Positions 22,793 through 34,838 of a DNA stretch of 64,000 bases are shown here, one piece after another. Under the pieces are notes generated by a model. The model had not been told where the DNA came from. It ran no database searches and worked only from the letters and a program-made list of their open reading frames with translations. The stretch's first letter is position 1; every line of letters starts with the position of its first letter. Origin of the DNA: Rhynchopus sp. YZ270_cl-10 (Eukaryota; Euglenozoa; Diplonemea; Diplonemida; Diplonemidae); the NCBI GenBank assembly GCA_964035575.1, contig OZ037850.1, positions 1-64,000 of the forward strand, read 5' to 3'. Position numbers and translations under genes: made by a program.

Positions 22793-23399
22793 CTATGCTA
22801 GAAATAAAATAACCCATGTGCAGAACAAAATAACGAACCTTGCGATGATCGCTGTGGGAAGCAGTGATTGGATGTGACAAAAAAAAAGGGGGGGGGGGGG
22901 GGGGTAGGGGGGGTCAGAAGGGGGGAACCCTGCACTTTTTCAGGATTTTGTATATCTACGCGCAGAGCAGTGTCCGACCCCACAAGTCACTACCCAAGAC
23001 CCCCCAGAAAACGTCCTGGAGGCCCGAAAATACCAAAAATAGTGACCAGAAGTGACCAGAAAATCAAAATTCCGAAAAAAAAAGGGGTCGTGGGACAGGG
23101 TCTGTACCTTGCCTATTCCTATTTTTTAGCACATAAACAAGATATGGCCACGGCAACAGCCCATGCCTCATATTTTAGGAAGTAAAGGATACATCTTGCC
23201 TAATGTCATCTAAGTGCGTTTGAATACAGCCAAAAGAAGACAAGACGGTCACCTGGCATCTGTATTTTGTGGGTCGTAGTGACCCATTACTACACACGCT
23301 TAGGTACCCACACCATTAATAGGCCAGGGAGTGATCAATTTAGGGAGGAAAACTAGTCAGGTGTAAATTATCAAGCAGATCTGCCATCACTGCCTCACC

Positions 23400-24080
23400 C
23401 GGTCCCTCAGGGTACCTCCCCTTCAAAAAAAAACACCTCGTATGACTTTCCAGATATTGCAATGACCAATTCCCCCCCTTGGTTTTGCAGTTCAGCCTTC
23501 AATAGCCCTGTACTAGCCACGTATATGGATATCCAGTCGTGGACTCGACTAAAGCACCGCCCCGCATCAGCCTCGTCTTCTTTATCTTCTTCAGACCCCA
23601 CGCTCAGATTATTGTGGGAGGAAAGAGACATCCCTCGTGGATACGGCCAGGCACGCCACAATATACAGCTGCAAGAGCGGGACGTCCTCAAAGCTCACAA
23701 GGGCAAGGAACGCCGTCTTGGGGAACTTACGCACTGCTCCAATGTGGCAAGGCCAGACTGCTTGAAGACAAGTCGTGCGCAATGACCCGCGAGGATGCGC
23801 GTGGGAGGCCCAATACACCACACAAGCCACTTTCCTCCCCTTTTTGCGCGTGTTCCTAACCCAATTTCCCCAGGGCTGGCAGAATCGCCTCTGAGGACAC
23901 CTTCAGCAGGCCCACTCCACAGTGGATACGGCGCTTTGCCTTTACTGCCATTCCACTGCGTCTACACAAGGATTTTAGAGCGGACTTGGCGTAGAACCGC
24001 CTATACAGTGTCCCCGGCACTTTTCCCGCCCTCTCAATGCGTCCCAGCGGTGTTTTTAATGGGTTTTGATTGTACCCCGA
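23400..24080. pseudogene. possible decayed host gene, unidentified
   Basis: This GC-rich island sits in AT-rich spacer. Minus-strand frames contain coding-like stretches (WISIYVASTGLLKAELQ and LVIAISGKSYEVFFF; PLLQLYIVACLAV), but they are in different frames and no start or splice structure is convincing. No homology is recognised. Confidence 0.25.
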
Positions 24081-24301
24081 TTTGAAAGGTGCCCAGGTAC
24101 AAACCCTGTCCCAGGCCGTTATTTTTTTTTTGAAAATTTCAAATTAGACCCCCACAAGTGCTCAGAAGTGTCCAAAACCAGGCGGAATTGAATTGTAGGT
24201 CACCTGGGGACCATATTTTCTGGTTTTTCGAGGTGATGTCCATTTTTTGCTCAAAAAAATTTTTTTTTGGTCGGGGTCCCCACTTTTTACATGGGATGTG
24301 A

Positions 24302-24538
24302 CCCCCCCTAGGCATAGTGTGCAGACGAACAAAATGTTCGTCGATGTTCGTCGTGGGGGGAAAAAAAATTTTTGTTCGTCGATGTTCGTCGTTGTTCGTC
24401 GTGGGTTGCCCTTGTGGCAGGGACCTGTTCGTCGATGTTCGTCGATGTTCGTCGACGAACATCGACGAACAAAACCGACGAACATTTTGTTCGTCGACGA
24501 ACCAAAAATGTTCGTCTGCACACTATGCCTAGGGGGGG
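24302..24538. mobile_element. foldback MITE-like element with TTCGTCGA-type decamers
   Basis: The terminal inverted repeats of about 29 bp begin CCCCCCCTAGGCATAGTG and end with the complement. The interior is made of TGTTCGTCGA decamers reading outward-in on the left and their complement on the right. The plan is the same as 20853-21107, but the sequence is unrelated. Confidence 0.85.
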
Positions 24539-24703
24539 GGGGGGGGCGAGGGGGTAAATAGAAACATCGTTGTTTTCGTGATTAAATGCGTGTGTGCGTG
24601 CGTCGTGTGTTGTGGTGTGCGTGATGCATAGTCTCTCCTTCTCTCCTTTTGTTTTTCGCTTTTCTGATTCAACGTTCTTTCTTACAAAAAAAAAAAGTGG
24701 GCA

Positions 24704-24736
24704 AAGATGAACCTTAGCCTCCCATGCTGAGTCACC
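24704..24736 (+). repeat. family A hairpin
   Basis: Left arm AAGATGAACCTTAGC, loop CTCCCAT, right arm GCTGAGTCACC. Confidence 0.8.
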
Positions 24737-24959
24737 AAAAAAAGAGTAAAAATGAGTAAAAAGTAAAAAGTAAAAAGTAAAAGTAAGTAAAAAAGGCAAC
24801 AGACTTGTTGAAATCACAATACTGATACACCATAACCCCTGCTCCCCTCCCCCCCCCCTTAAAAGCAGACACTCTTTGTGGCTGGGTTTGTTTTAATTTA
24901 TTTTGTTTTTGTTTAATCCCCAACCCCCATCCCACCCCATCCCCCCGAACCCGTTATGT

Positions 24960-27900
24960 TTAAGACATCTTTGTACTGGTGGCATCGGTTTCGTCTTTGG
25001 TGTCTGGTTTTGTGAATTTGGTTTTCTTATCTTCCTCGTCGTCCTTTTTGTCCTTTTTGTCATCCTCTTTCTTGTCGTCTTCCTTCTTGTCGTCATCCTT
25101 CTTGTCGTCGTTTTTCGGATCGTCTTCCTTCTTGTCGTCGTCTGGTGTGTCTTTCTCCTTTTTGTCGTCCTTCTTGTCATCAATGCCCAGAACCTTTTCC
25201 TTCTCTTTGTTCTTAAGCGATGCCAGGTAGTTGTGGCAGAGTTTGTTCAGAGACGTGTCAGAGTGAGATTGCAGAAACGGGATCTGTGGAGAGGGGGCGA
25301 GGGTGAGAGGGTGAGAGGGGAAGAAAAGAGAAGCCCAACAAAAAAAGTCAGCAAAGAGTGAGGGCAGCTGTCCTTAGGGCGTGTTCAAAACAAAGGGATA
25401 TCGAAAAAGGGGTGCATACTGTTCCCATCTTTTCTTCGCTCAAGTGAGAAATGACGGTGTTACGGATGTCCTCATCGGAAGCAACCTCGAGCCATTTGTG
25501 GCTCTCCCACCCAGCAGCCTTGACGCACGACGCAGACGCGATGCTGCCCGAAGAGAGTGTCGCCCACTCCATCATCCACGGCGAGCTGTACAGTCTTGTG
25601 TAGTACTTCACAAGCACCTTCTCGATGTCCCATCTGTGGTTGTGGTTGTGGTTGTGGTGCTGTTTCTCTAACGCCCATACCCGATGTCAGCAAGGATGGT
25701 CGTTGTGACCACGTTCCCCTTGTACACGATACACCACCTCGACGCAGGTGGCGGCTGCTGTCTCCCTGCATCGTGCCGTGTGCTGTACGTGATCGAGCGC
25801 CAATCCTGTGGTGCAATTGTGTGTCTGTGTTTCAAAAACAAATCTCATACGTTCATCCCGTCCGCAAGGTACGCAGCAGACTCGTTCGCAAACGAGGTAA
25901 CGTGCGTGAGCAGGAACCCTGTGCGCCATGACGTCCAGCGCCCCTCGGCAAAGTCCTTCCACCACCACTTGTTGCTGTTGTGGTGAAGGGCAACGGCTTC
26001 GTGCTTCTTGTTACGGTGGATAAAGGAGCTTCCGCACACCTGTAGAGATGAAGAAGTGAGAGTTTGAAAATCATGAACGGATAATGTGGCATACCAGTCT
26101 CCTCTTAGGCAGCAGCGTGCCTCCAATAGAGGCAGGCGGCATCATGATGAACTGCTCGTGCAGCGCAAGCCATGCAATCTGGAATGTGTCCTTGTCACCC
26201 ATCCCAGGCACGTCGTGTCCACTGGTGCAGACACCGCCCCTGCACCTTTTCTCCTGGAAGTGACCGAAGTAAATACCAGGGTAGTACGTCTGGCTGTGGT
26301 AGTTGAAGTAAAAGGCAAGCGCCAGTGGGTGGAACGCACCACACGACTTGCAGATCACCATCAGTCCACTGTCCTGTGAGGGCACGTGGCGCTGCTCGCC
26401 AAAGGGCCACCCGCCAATAGAGTCCCAGATCTTTGCGTCCCACAGCAGGGTCCAGTAGTCAGGCCAGAACACTGCACTGACATTGCTGGGGCGCATGGCG
26501 AAGATCTCCGAAGGGTCGACCAAAGGAAGCTGTAAGGAAGGAGGTAGGAGGGGGAGAGGGAGAGGGAAAGGGAAAGGGAAAGGGAAAGGGAAAGGGAAAG
26601 GGAAAGGGAAAGGGAAAGGGAAAGGGAAAGGGAAAGGGAAAGGGAAAGGGAAAGGGAAAGGGAAAGGGAAAGGGAAAGGGAAAGGGAAAGGGAAAGGGAA
26701 AGGGAAAGGGAAAGGGAAAGGGAAAGGGAAAGGGAAAGGGAAAGGGAAAGGGAAAGGGAAAGGGAAAGGGAAAGGGAAAGGGAAAGGGAAAGGGAAAGGG
26801 AAAGGGAAAGGGAAAGGGAAAGGGAAAGGGAAAGGGAAAGGGAAAGGGAAAGGGAAAGGGAAAGGGAAAGGGAAAGGGAAAGGGAAAGGGAAAGGGAAAG
26901 GGAAAGGGAAAGGGAAAGGGAAAGGGAAAGGGAAAGGGAAAGGGAAAGGGAAAGGGAAAGGGAAAGGGAAAGGGAAAGGGAAAGGGAAAGGGAAAGGGAA
27001 AGGGAAAGGGAAAGGGAAAGGGAAAGGGAAAGGGAAAGGGAAAGGGAAAGGGAAAGGGAAAGGGAAAGGGAAAGGGAAAGGGAAAGGGAAAGGGAAAGGG
27101 AAAGGGAAAGGGAAAGGGAAAGGGAAAGGGAAAGGGAAAGGGAAAGGGAAAGGGAAAGGGAAAGGGAAAGGGAAAGGGAAAGGGAAAGGGAAAGGGAAAG
27201 GGAAAGGGAAAGGGAAAGGGAAAGGGAAAGGGAAAGGGAGAGGGAAAGGGAAAGGGAAAGGGAAAGGGGCATACACTGTCGGCATCGAGCAGGAGCACCT
27301 CGTCGAAGGACGAGGCAAGCACGACGGCAGGCTTCAGGGCGAACATCTCGCTGTGGTGGTCAGTGTTGCAAAAAGAAGAACAGAGGACATCCTCGGGTGT
27401 CTAATGTCACCCATATGGCCCATTGTTCAATACATACTTAGTCGAGTCCGACTGCGACTCAGAAGGCAGCGTGCGCACTGTGACCGCCAGTTGTGTCAGC
27501 GCGTTTCTGAAGGGCTGCGAGTACACGGTCACCTCATCCTCCGTCTGCCAGATCTCAACAGGAATGTTCGTACGGAAGTGTCCCCTCAGGTAGGCGACAG
27601 TCGCAAGTGCCTGTGGGAACGTGCTCACAGATCCCGCCATCATCACAATCCCTCTACCACACCAGTTGCCAGGGGTCAGTGTGCCGAGTTCCTTCGCAAA
27701 CTGCTGCCACTTGTCGACGTTCAGCTCCGTCTCCGTCGGCTTGATGGGAGTGTGTTTTGCAGAGAGCGTTGCAAGCTGCACGACAATGTCGGGCACGACG
27801 CTGTGCATCGCAGCAGAGTGACCAGACGACGACGCCTCGACAGTCAGCGTGTTGCAGAAGCCTGTGCAGGAGTACGTGATCGGGTCGTCGCAGGTCACAG

Positions 27901-28486
27901 CCTTCTTGATCCCGTTGGAGCAGTGGCACACACCGGACACCCTCCGCAGGTTCCCCAAGGGTGTGTCGCAGGTGGCCGCCTCAGCCTCGTGCGACTCACA
28001 CGAGACGGCCCCTGTGACCTCCTTGCAGGTGAGCTCCTTCTTCGTGAGGGAAGACTGGATGGTGCAGGGCGACATCTGGATTGCACGACTCAGGATGTCC
28101 ACGGTGGTGGCGCAGCTCTTGAGCTCGCAGTCGCTGTACCAGGTGTTGTTGAGCTTGAAGGGGAGCATGCAGGCCTTGCCGTCGTCTGCCATTTGGAAGA
28201 GTGGCGACGTCTCTCCGCACTGCCGTGCGCCTGAATCTGTGCGTGGCGCACGCTCCGGCGGTGTGTATACAGGAGTGGTGACCACAGGGAGGGCGACAGC
28301 GGGCTTCGGTTTGATCTCGACAGCAGGTGTGGAAGAGTCCTTGCCCACCTGCTGCACAGTGCGTCCTGCAGTTTGCCTCTCCTGGAACTCAACCGGGTGG
28401 TCCTGCACGTTCGTCGACCCAAATGAAAAGCTGTACAGCCACACACATCCAATCACTGCGTACACAACGAGCAGCTCCTTCCTCAT
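24960..28486 (-). CDS. GT71-type glycosyltransferase 1 with FN2-like stem and KKDD tail
   Basis: Exons are 28486-27438, 27350-27275, 26529-26095, 26039-25851, 25805-25681, 25633-25420 and 25283-24960, giving 803 aa. It is a type II membrane protein: signal anchor at about 5-20, a disordered stem, and an FN2-like Cys module (about 98-128: CMLPFKLNNTWYSDC, CATT). The catalytic domain begins near CGRGIVMMAG and has IPVEIW, the DAD metal-binding motif (372-374), FWPDYWTLLWDAKIW, a GDKDTF box and ALHHNSNKWWWKDF. This pattern fits the Mnn1/Mnn2 alpha-mannosyltransferases (GT71), acting on glycans in the Golgi. The last exon encodes about 60 residues of alternating Lys and Asp. Intron 2 is swollen to 745 nt by a hexamer array. 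The donor sugar and substrate are not deducible. Confidence 0.88.
26565..27268. repeat. GGGAAA hexanucleotide microsatellite inside intron 2
   Basis: About 115 nearly perfect AAAGGG units lie wholly inside an intron of glycosyltransferase 1. In the sense of the gene this is a (CCCTTT)n pyrimidine tract upstream of the 3' splice site. The homologous introns of the two paralogues are 75 and 69 nt, without the array. Confidence 0.97.
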
Positions 28487-29821
28487 TTTATCTCTTCTCG
28501 TGCGTTTAAAGAGCGCCCCCCGTCTATCCTGGGGTGTTGATAAAGTGGAAAGCAAGAGGACGGAGAGGTTAGGGGATACAAAAATATTGCAACGTGTTTT
28601 GATATGTTTGAAACGGGCATCGTAAAACGAACATCAACACCCTTGGAGTGCAAGAAAAACTCAACAGGACATGATGACCATGTACCCCAGGTAACATACA
28701 AAATAACATGCTTGTTGAATATTACTTTCAATTGCATGTTTACATGCGCTTCATGCAAAAAGCATGTTACTCAGCATGTTACGCTTTAGCATGCTACGTA
28801 ACAAGGAATATGGCATGTTACCCGGACACATGGCATCGTGGAGGATCGCAGAGGGCGGGAGGTGTGCACTTCATATCGCAACACCATTATTCCGTCGGAG
28901 TCTGCAAGCCTGCAAATATATATGTAAAAAAACCCCTTTCAAGAGTGAGACAGTTGAAATGATTTCCAAACGCCGCACTCTACTTGTATAACGCACGCGT
29001 CTTTTTTATTTTTTTATTTTTTTGCTTGAAAACTTGGTTGTATCAGCGTAGACACCGAGGAGCACCACCGCACTTTTGTGCAATACTAGCGAAAGCTCAA
29101 AAAAAACGAGAACCAAAAAAGTCATCATAAGTTGCTTTGGGCATGTGTCCAGGTGGATGCACGTACTCAGAAACCTTGGTAAAAGCGTATCAGTTGCAGA
29201 ATGCTGTGTACACACTACAGAGCTAATTCCGTTCTTTTACACAATGCATTGCCCACTGACTTGACACAACTTCTGTTGAAACAAAAAACGCGCTTGTATA
29301 TTTTTTTTAAAAAAATGCAGCCCACATCGGGCCAAGAGCAGCGAGTGGCATGCACGGCTCCCTCTCCCCCTCTCTCTTGACAGCAAATGTGCATTGGTAA
29401 CGGGAAAAGCTAGGTGTGAGGAAAGACGAGTCTTTGGTTACCCGTCGGTTTAAAAAAAAGAAGGAACGGGCTTCTGCACACAAGGCGGCAGGGGTTATGA
29501 ACCAACAAACCTAATGCAGAGGGAACAGACGGCCAAACAAAGACTCCGCGAAAAGAACATTTTTGCTAAAGAGGGCCGCACGGGGCTCGCGTCTTTTTAG
29601 AAGAAAAGCTGAAAGCAGTGACACACTGAGGACCACACACACACGGATTGGCCCCAAAAAACCGACGTCTGGTCCGGCTCACAAAAGCCGGATCACAAAA
29701 TACAACGTGCACCTTTGCCACCGAAACACCAAGCCTTTGAGGGGCTTTGCTAATAGATATTGGGGTGGTCCTTTCAAAAAAAGAGAGAAATATACAAAAA
29801 TGACACATTTTCAACACATCT
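28487..29821. other. gene-free spacer
   Basis: It contains a family C element (29027-29078) and a local run of GCATGTTAC-like short repeats around 28705-28825. No gene is visible. Confidence 0.6.
29027..29078 (+). repeat. family C element
   Basis: It starts GAAAACTTGGTTGTATC and continues GTAGACACCGAGGAGC. It is similar to 44157-44200 and 54948-54999; CTTGG and CCGAGG can pair across a short loop. Confidence 0.6.
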
Positions 29822-31159
29822 CTACCACAGGGCGTAGTGGTCCTCCATGACGCCAGGGACGTTCTCGAATGCGTACACTGTGTCCCCGACGGTGACGGTG
29901 CCCGTGGACGTGCCCCAGACGTGGTGCAGGTCGCCGTCAAGCACGCCAAGGTGGAACTCCCCGTGGTTTGTGCTCTTGGGTGTGAAGGTGTACGCAATCC
30001 TGGTGCCGTTGTACTCTGCCTCAAGGGTCCACTGTTTGGTGGCAAGGTCGTCGCGTACGGGCACTCTGAAGGTGGCTCTCGTCTCGAGCATCGTCAGCTT
30101 CCCGTTGATGAAGAGACAATTTTCGAGGCCGTGGCCAAATTCGTCGTCGTAGACGCCCGAAGAGAGTTGGAAGCCAATGCGAGTGTTCGTCGCTGCGTGC
30201 ACAAAGGAGAATGCCGTCCAGTACCACCGAGTGTGCCGTGCGGACATACTGCGTGTCCAGTCCACGAGACCCATGCCACGCACCTCTGTCGTCTTCGCGT
30301 CAGCACCCTCTCCCACACGTACCGTGGCGCGTGCAGGCAGTCCCGCGCCCTTCGACACCACCGCAGGTCTGTTCATCCCAATAGGGTATACATAGTTCAG
30401 CGTGTCCCCAGACAGCTCAATCTCCATCGCAAGCGAGACCGTCTTGCCAGATGCGAACGTGCCCACCGCCTCCGCCTTGATCAGCCCCGCCTCGTAACAC
30501 TGCGAGACGTTCGCCCACGCGTTCATACGCGAACACCCGTTGATCTGTTGTGGGTAGGTAAGGGGCGACAGAACAATGTCATACCAATGTGGATGCACCA
30601 TCGCCTGCTGCGTTGGTGAAGCTGGCACCGAGCTGTCTTGCGGCGAATTTGAGGTCGACGAAAGCCTTGTCGGTTGTGCCTGTCTCCGCGTCGTAGTAGT
30701 ACATAAGCTGTGGTGTGTTTTAGATCAAATATGGCGCCCCTGCAAAACATTGTTGCCACATTGCCACCAGGTGTGTGAAGTGATAATGATGCATACCGCA
30801 GCAGAGGAGTACCCGAACTGCACTGTGGCAATGCCCACAATCACAGACTCCGATGCGACCGCCGTCCAGTACCACTCCTTAAGCGTAGACAAGCGCTGCG
30901 CTGCCGTCAGCGGGTGCAGCTCTGCTGTCTTCGGAGGCGCAAGCGACCGTCCAAAGTTGTACTTCCCTGTTGTGGCGTCCCACACCTGCTCCAGGCCTCC
31001 CTCCTTCAGCGTCATGTACTTGGACACGTCACCATTGAAGACCAGCCTCAGGCTCTGCCCTGGGCCCATCTCCTCGTCTGGATACAGCGTGTTAAGTGTG
31101 GGTGCGGCGAAAACCAACGCCAGCAGCACCCCTGTCGCGAAGAGTATAACGAACCGCAT
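29822..31159 (-). CDS. DUF2804 family protein
   Basis: Exons are 31159-30797, 30707-30585 and 30544-29822, giving 402 aa. Residues about 3-18 are hydrophobic (FVILFATGVLLALVFA), a signal peptide or anchor. The block GLVDWTRSMSARHTRWYWTAFSF, followed by a Gly/Phe-rich stretch and ENCLFINGKLTML, is characteristic of the DUF2804 family, whose biochemical role is unknown. The beta-rich remainder has no Cys-rich or catalytic signature I can name. Both introns are phase 0 with GTATG donors. It lies between the first glycosyltransferase and a small charged protein, all in the same direction. Confidence 0.82.
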
Positions 31160-31216
31160 TATTTACCCGTAAAAAAAGTCCCACACCTGATGGTTGTGTT
31201 GTGTGCTCATTTGTGT

Positions 31217-31910
31217 TTAGTTGTATGGCTTGCGGGTGGGCTGGAAGGGGCGCTCCTCACGCTGAAGCTCCTCGTTTTCTTCGTTTTCTTCGCTGTATTC
31301 TGAGTCGCTTCTGTACCTGGGTGCGAGGAGGTCGCGTGCAAAGTCGATGAACTTGAGGTCAGGGAAGTCTGACACGGCGTGCTGGAGGACGTGCGCGACA
31401 CCCCACGACTGATGTGCGGTGATGCTCGTCGGGAAGGACGCACTCTGAAGGTCCCGCAACACCTGCAGTGAGCGCTTCGTCAGCACACGAGGATCGCGCA
31501 CGACCGGGCCCCACCCACTCGCGCCGACCAAAGCCTTGCGCCGTCCCTCCTCCTGCTTCTGCCGCTTCACCCTCTGCAGGGCGAGCTCCTCATGCATCTT
31601 CTGCACACGCTCGCGGGCCTCGAGGTGCGACTCATCTTCAAGATCGCGAGTGTGCTTGCGCTTGCGTGAGAACCCAGCGTGGTTTTCGTTTCCTTCTGTG
31701 GGTGTATGTTTAATGAGTCAGCCAAACACCTTAAGAACAGAGGAGAGGAGGATGCATACCAAAGTCCACTGTGTACAGCGCCTCGTTGTCTTTGCCGTCC
31801 TTGTCCTCTGGAGCCTGCACACGAGCAGGACGTGCCACGGGTGCGCCGGTAGGGAACCCAGAGTGGTCTTCTACCTCAGGGGCGGGGCGGGGCGGGTCTT
31901 CGGAACTCAT
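31217..31910 (-). CDS. 209-residue charged protein, unknown
   Basis: Exons are 31910-31760 and 31695-31217 (phase 1). The start MSSEDPPRP lies within 5 bp of a purine-rich leader. The N-terminus is acidic and Pro-rich. The middle has basic patches (SRKRKH, RVKRQKQEEGRRK) resembling nuclear localisation signals, then a conserved-looking block (GWGPVVRDPRVLTKR to DLLAPR). The tail is very acidic (EENEENEE) before QPTRKPYN. I do not recognise a family; a nuclear or RNA-associated role is only a guess from composition. Confidence 0.65.
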
Positions 31911-32556
31911 GTTGTGGTTGTTGGGTTGTTTGCGTAGGTTCTGCGAGCAAAGTGGCGTCAATGCAAAAGGAGACGTGGTGTGTAGTGGAATGCAGAAGAA
32001 ACGGGGAAGTCTGGTATGCAATCAAAAAAAAAAAAAAATGCTTTTTATTATTATTATTTTTCTTTTTCTCTTGCGTTCGCCACTTTTGGTCCGGATGCTA
32101 TCCTCCACAGTTTTCTTATCTTTGCTTTCGTGAAAAATTGAGGGGAGGGAAAAGGTATGTACCCCCGATCAGAGGACACGTTGCCCATCCACGTTTCAAC
32201 ACCTCATTGCCTCGTGCTTTTTGTCCAAGCTTTTGATGAATGGGTTTCACGGGATAAAAAAAATACAACTGGGTCCCATACTCGTACTCTAACGACCCCT
32301 TCTCCCCACCCCACCCCAGAGCCCATAGAACGATTTAATTTAATAACATAATGCACGCACACAGACCAACGAGATGGCAAAAATACAAATAAAAAAAATC
32401 AAAAATTGGATGAACATAAAGCCTTTTGCGCCACCTTGATCACAAGCGTTATCGTACAGGAAAAAAAATTTAGAAGGGTATGGACCTCTATTGAGGGATA
32501 GGCGCAACCACATCTACCAGAGCACCGTTTTAGTGTTGGGCAGAAAGAGAGTTTGT

Positions 32557-32590
32557 AAGATGAACCTAAGCTTCGCGGTGCTTAGTCTTC
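32557..32590 (+). repeat. family A hairpin
   Basis: Left arm AAGATGAACCTAAGC, loop TTCGCGGT, right arm GCTTAGTCTTC. Confidence 0.8.
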
Positions 32591-32693
32591 GAGTAGGGGA
32601 GGGTGAAGGCAGGAGCATGCAAGGAGAGAAAACATGTCCATCTATTGAAGCACCTCTGTAAGCACTGTCACGACTTCAGTTTGACCAAAACGA

Positions 32694-32775
32694 AAGTGAA
32701 GTTGATTGTGCACAACGCCTCTGGGGCGCACGCACTGACACTCCGCGGGCTATCGAACCCCGGAGTGTTGCACTT
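32694..32775 (+). repeat. family E structured element, complete
   Basis: AAGTGAAGTTGATTGTGC is followed by CGCCTCTGGGGCG (a 4-bp hairpin) and by CACTCCG paired with CGGAGTG around GGGCTATCGAACCCC, then TTGCACTT, which can pair with the 5' GTGCA. Its complement carries GGTTCGATAGCC, close to a Pol III B box. Confidence 0.75.
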
Positions 32776-32860
32776 AGGAGCTGCTAACAGGGAAACTGCA
32801 AGCAGGTATACAGTCATTTCTGGGAAGGGGTGATAATATGATTTAAAGACGAAACCTTGG

Positions 32861-32893
32861 AGGATAAATGTGCCTCTCATGCACACACATCTT
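32861..32893 (+). repeat. family B hairpin
   Basis: Left arm GATAAATGTGC, loop CTCTCAT (shared with family A), right arm GCACACACATCTT. Confidence 0.75.
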
Positions 32894-33439
32894 CACCGTG
32901 CTGGAACAGGCTGGGTTTGAAATTTTTGGCCGTCTCTTTGTCAAAGAGACAGTTGTTTCAGAAAAGCCCATTTAAAACTGTCAAAAACGTGAGGGCTGCG
33001 AGCACTCTAAGAAGAAAAAGAAATGTGTGAGGGAAATGTCGATTTACGTTTCTTCCGTGTGCAATGTGTACACGAACCTAGGGGAGCATGCAAAAAACTG
33101 AGTCCTACATTCATTTTGTGGTTCACATCAAACAAATAAAATAGTGCAAGATTGCCAAAAAGGCTGCATTTTTTAAAAGATAAAGAGGAGGGGGCTATTC
33201 GGTTGGAAGCAATAATAATAACAAAAAAAAAATGGTAGCTTGAAAACACAATAAACAAGAAACATTGGAGGGGGTGAAAACTCTCCTTGGGCTATGACAA
33301 CACCAAAATTACACCTTTTTTTAACCGCACCTATGTTTCTTGGACCATTACGACCTTAAAAAAAAAAATGCCATGTTCGGCAATAATATTGGACTAGAAA
33401 TAATGGGTCCAAATAGAATCTGACTTCAGAAGAGATGAT

Positions 33440-33475
33440 AAGATGATCCTAAGCCTCTCATGCTTCAATCACCTT
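33440..33475 (+). repeat. family A hairpin
   Basis: Left arm AAGATGATCCTAAGC, loop CTCTCAT, right arm GCTTCAATCACCTT. Confidence 0.8.
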
Positions 33476-34333
33476 GTCAGAAAAAAAAAATATAACGGTT
33501 CCCCCAGCATCTTTAGTTTTCATGGTATTACCGAAGGCACACCTGGAGGTTCGGTATTCCCTGATTGGTGGACAGCAAGGAAGCTGAGGGAGGCTGGGGG
33601 GGGGAGAAAAAAAGTGTCTTTTTTCGGGAATATCACAAACAAAGAAAGTTCAGTGACGAGCCCAGGAGGCAGGTCGGGTTTGGATTTCCTAACTACACCA
33701 ATACGTTCATGGTGTTCACTTCAAAAAAAAAAAAGTGGAAAGTGCAAAACCTCTGGGGGGGTCTGGAGGAAGGAAAAAAATACGTAATAAAGTTTGAAAA
33801 AAAATGTATTGTTGCGATGGCATCCCCACGATTTTTTATTGGATTTGATATTCCACTTTTTTTCCCCCAAAAGAAAGCCTAGAAGAATCGGGCAACAGTG
33901 CACAACAAAGCAAAGCGCTTTGATTATGAATATGCCTCGCAGTGTCCAGGTGGTACAAAAATAAGAGGGGGAAGAAGTGGTAATGTGTGTTTCTGTCTGA
34001 TCCTTTCTGTTGTTACTATCGCCTGCTGAGGTAGGTTATGTACCTTAGTTGGTGTGATCACCCAAACGGATTCTCCGTGGTTCCCCCGAAGGTGCTCCGC
34101 AAAATCTTAATATAGCCCGAAACAGGTTCCCCCGTGGTTCTTCCGTGGGTTGTCTGTACACCCTGAATCACACCATTAGTGTCTTTTTTTTTGATTATTT
34201 ATCTCAAAAAATGCAGCAGAGAAAATAGAAAGAAATAGAGAGAGAGAGAGAGAGGTCAAATGTGTCTATGCGGGGGGGTGTGGGAAGCTCATCGCAAAAT
34301 AAAAAAAATAAAATAAACAGAGGAAACGTTCAT

Positions 34334-34370
34334 AAGATGAACCTAAGCCTCTCTTGTGCTTAGTCACCTT
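34334..34370 (+). repeat. family A hairpin, close to consensus
   Basis: Left arm AAGATGAACCTAAGC, loop CTCTCTTGT, right arm GCTTAGTCACCTT. The stem has about 12 pairs, one mismatch and a 2-nt bulge. Confidence 0.85.
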
Positions 34371-34776
34371 CATCACAATCGTTATCACTGCTTGCAAAAA
34401 ATGATATTGACCATCAGCACCAAAATTGAACAGATGAAAAAGCATTTTTGAGCTTCATCACCAACAAAGAAAACCTGAAAGATGATGATATGAGCCTCTG
34501 GTGCACACTTATCTTTAAAAAAGTTGACTTAAAATGCAACCCCTGACAGTGTGCCTCTAAAAAGAAAAAAGAGTTTATAAGATGAACCTAAGCTTGGCCA
34601 CTTTATAAACTTTAACCTTCTTCACTTTGTTGAATACAGAAACAAATACTTCAAATGTTTTTGCAGTCCTTCGAGGAAGTGGTTTGTATTATATTTTTTT
34701 TTTCGGAGTAAATAAAAGGCGTCTAATAAGCCCGGTCTCACAAGGAAAGTAAGGAGACAAAATAAAGAGAGAGAAA

Positions 34777-34838
34777 TGTTTCATATACTAACTATTCTAC
34801 TGAATAGAAGGTATAATAGGGTGCACTAAATGTACCCA
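34777..34838 (+). repeat. family D element
   Basis: TTTCATATAC is followed by a TTCT/AGAA mini-stem and a tail GGGTGCACTAAATGTACCC. A second copy is at 39924-39985. Confidence 0.65.

Larger units (their letters stand above)
18849..24959. other. 6.1-kb gene-poor region
   Basis: It is AT-rich with many A, T and G homopolymers, including G runs near 22888-22912. It holds family A hairpins (for example 20443, 22219, 22660 and 24704), a family E element (22701-22792), two large foldback elements (20853-21107 and 24302-24538) and a GC-richer stretch at 23400-24080 that may be a decayed gene. No intact gene is visible. Confidence 0.7.

Noticed and set aside
26361-27346. Long Phe-Pro, Leu-Ser and Gly-Lys dipeptide ORFs
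   Set aside because: They are frames through the AAAGGG intron array; conserved exons on both sides show it is spliced out.
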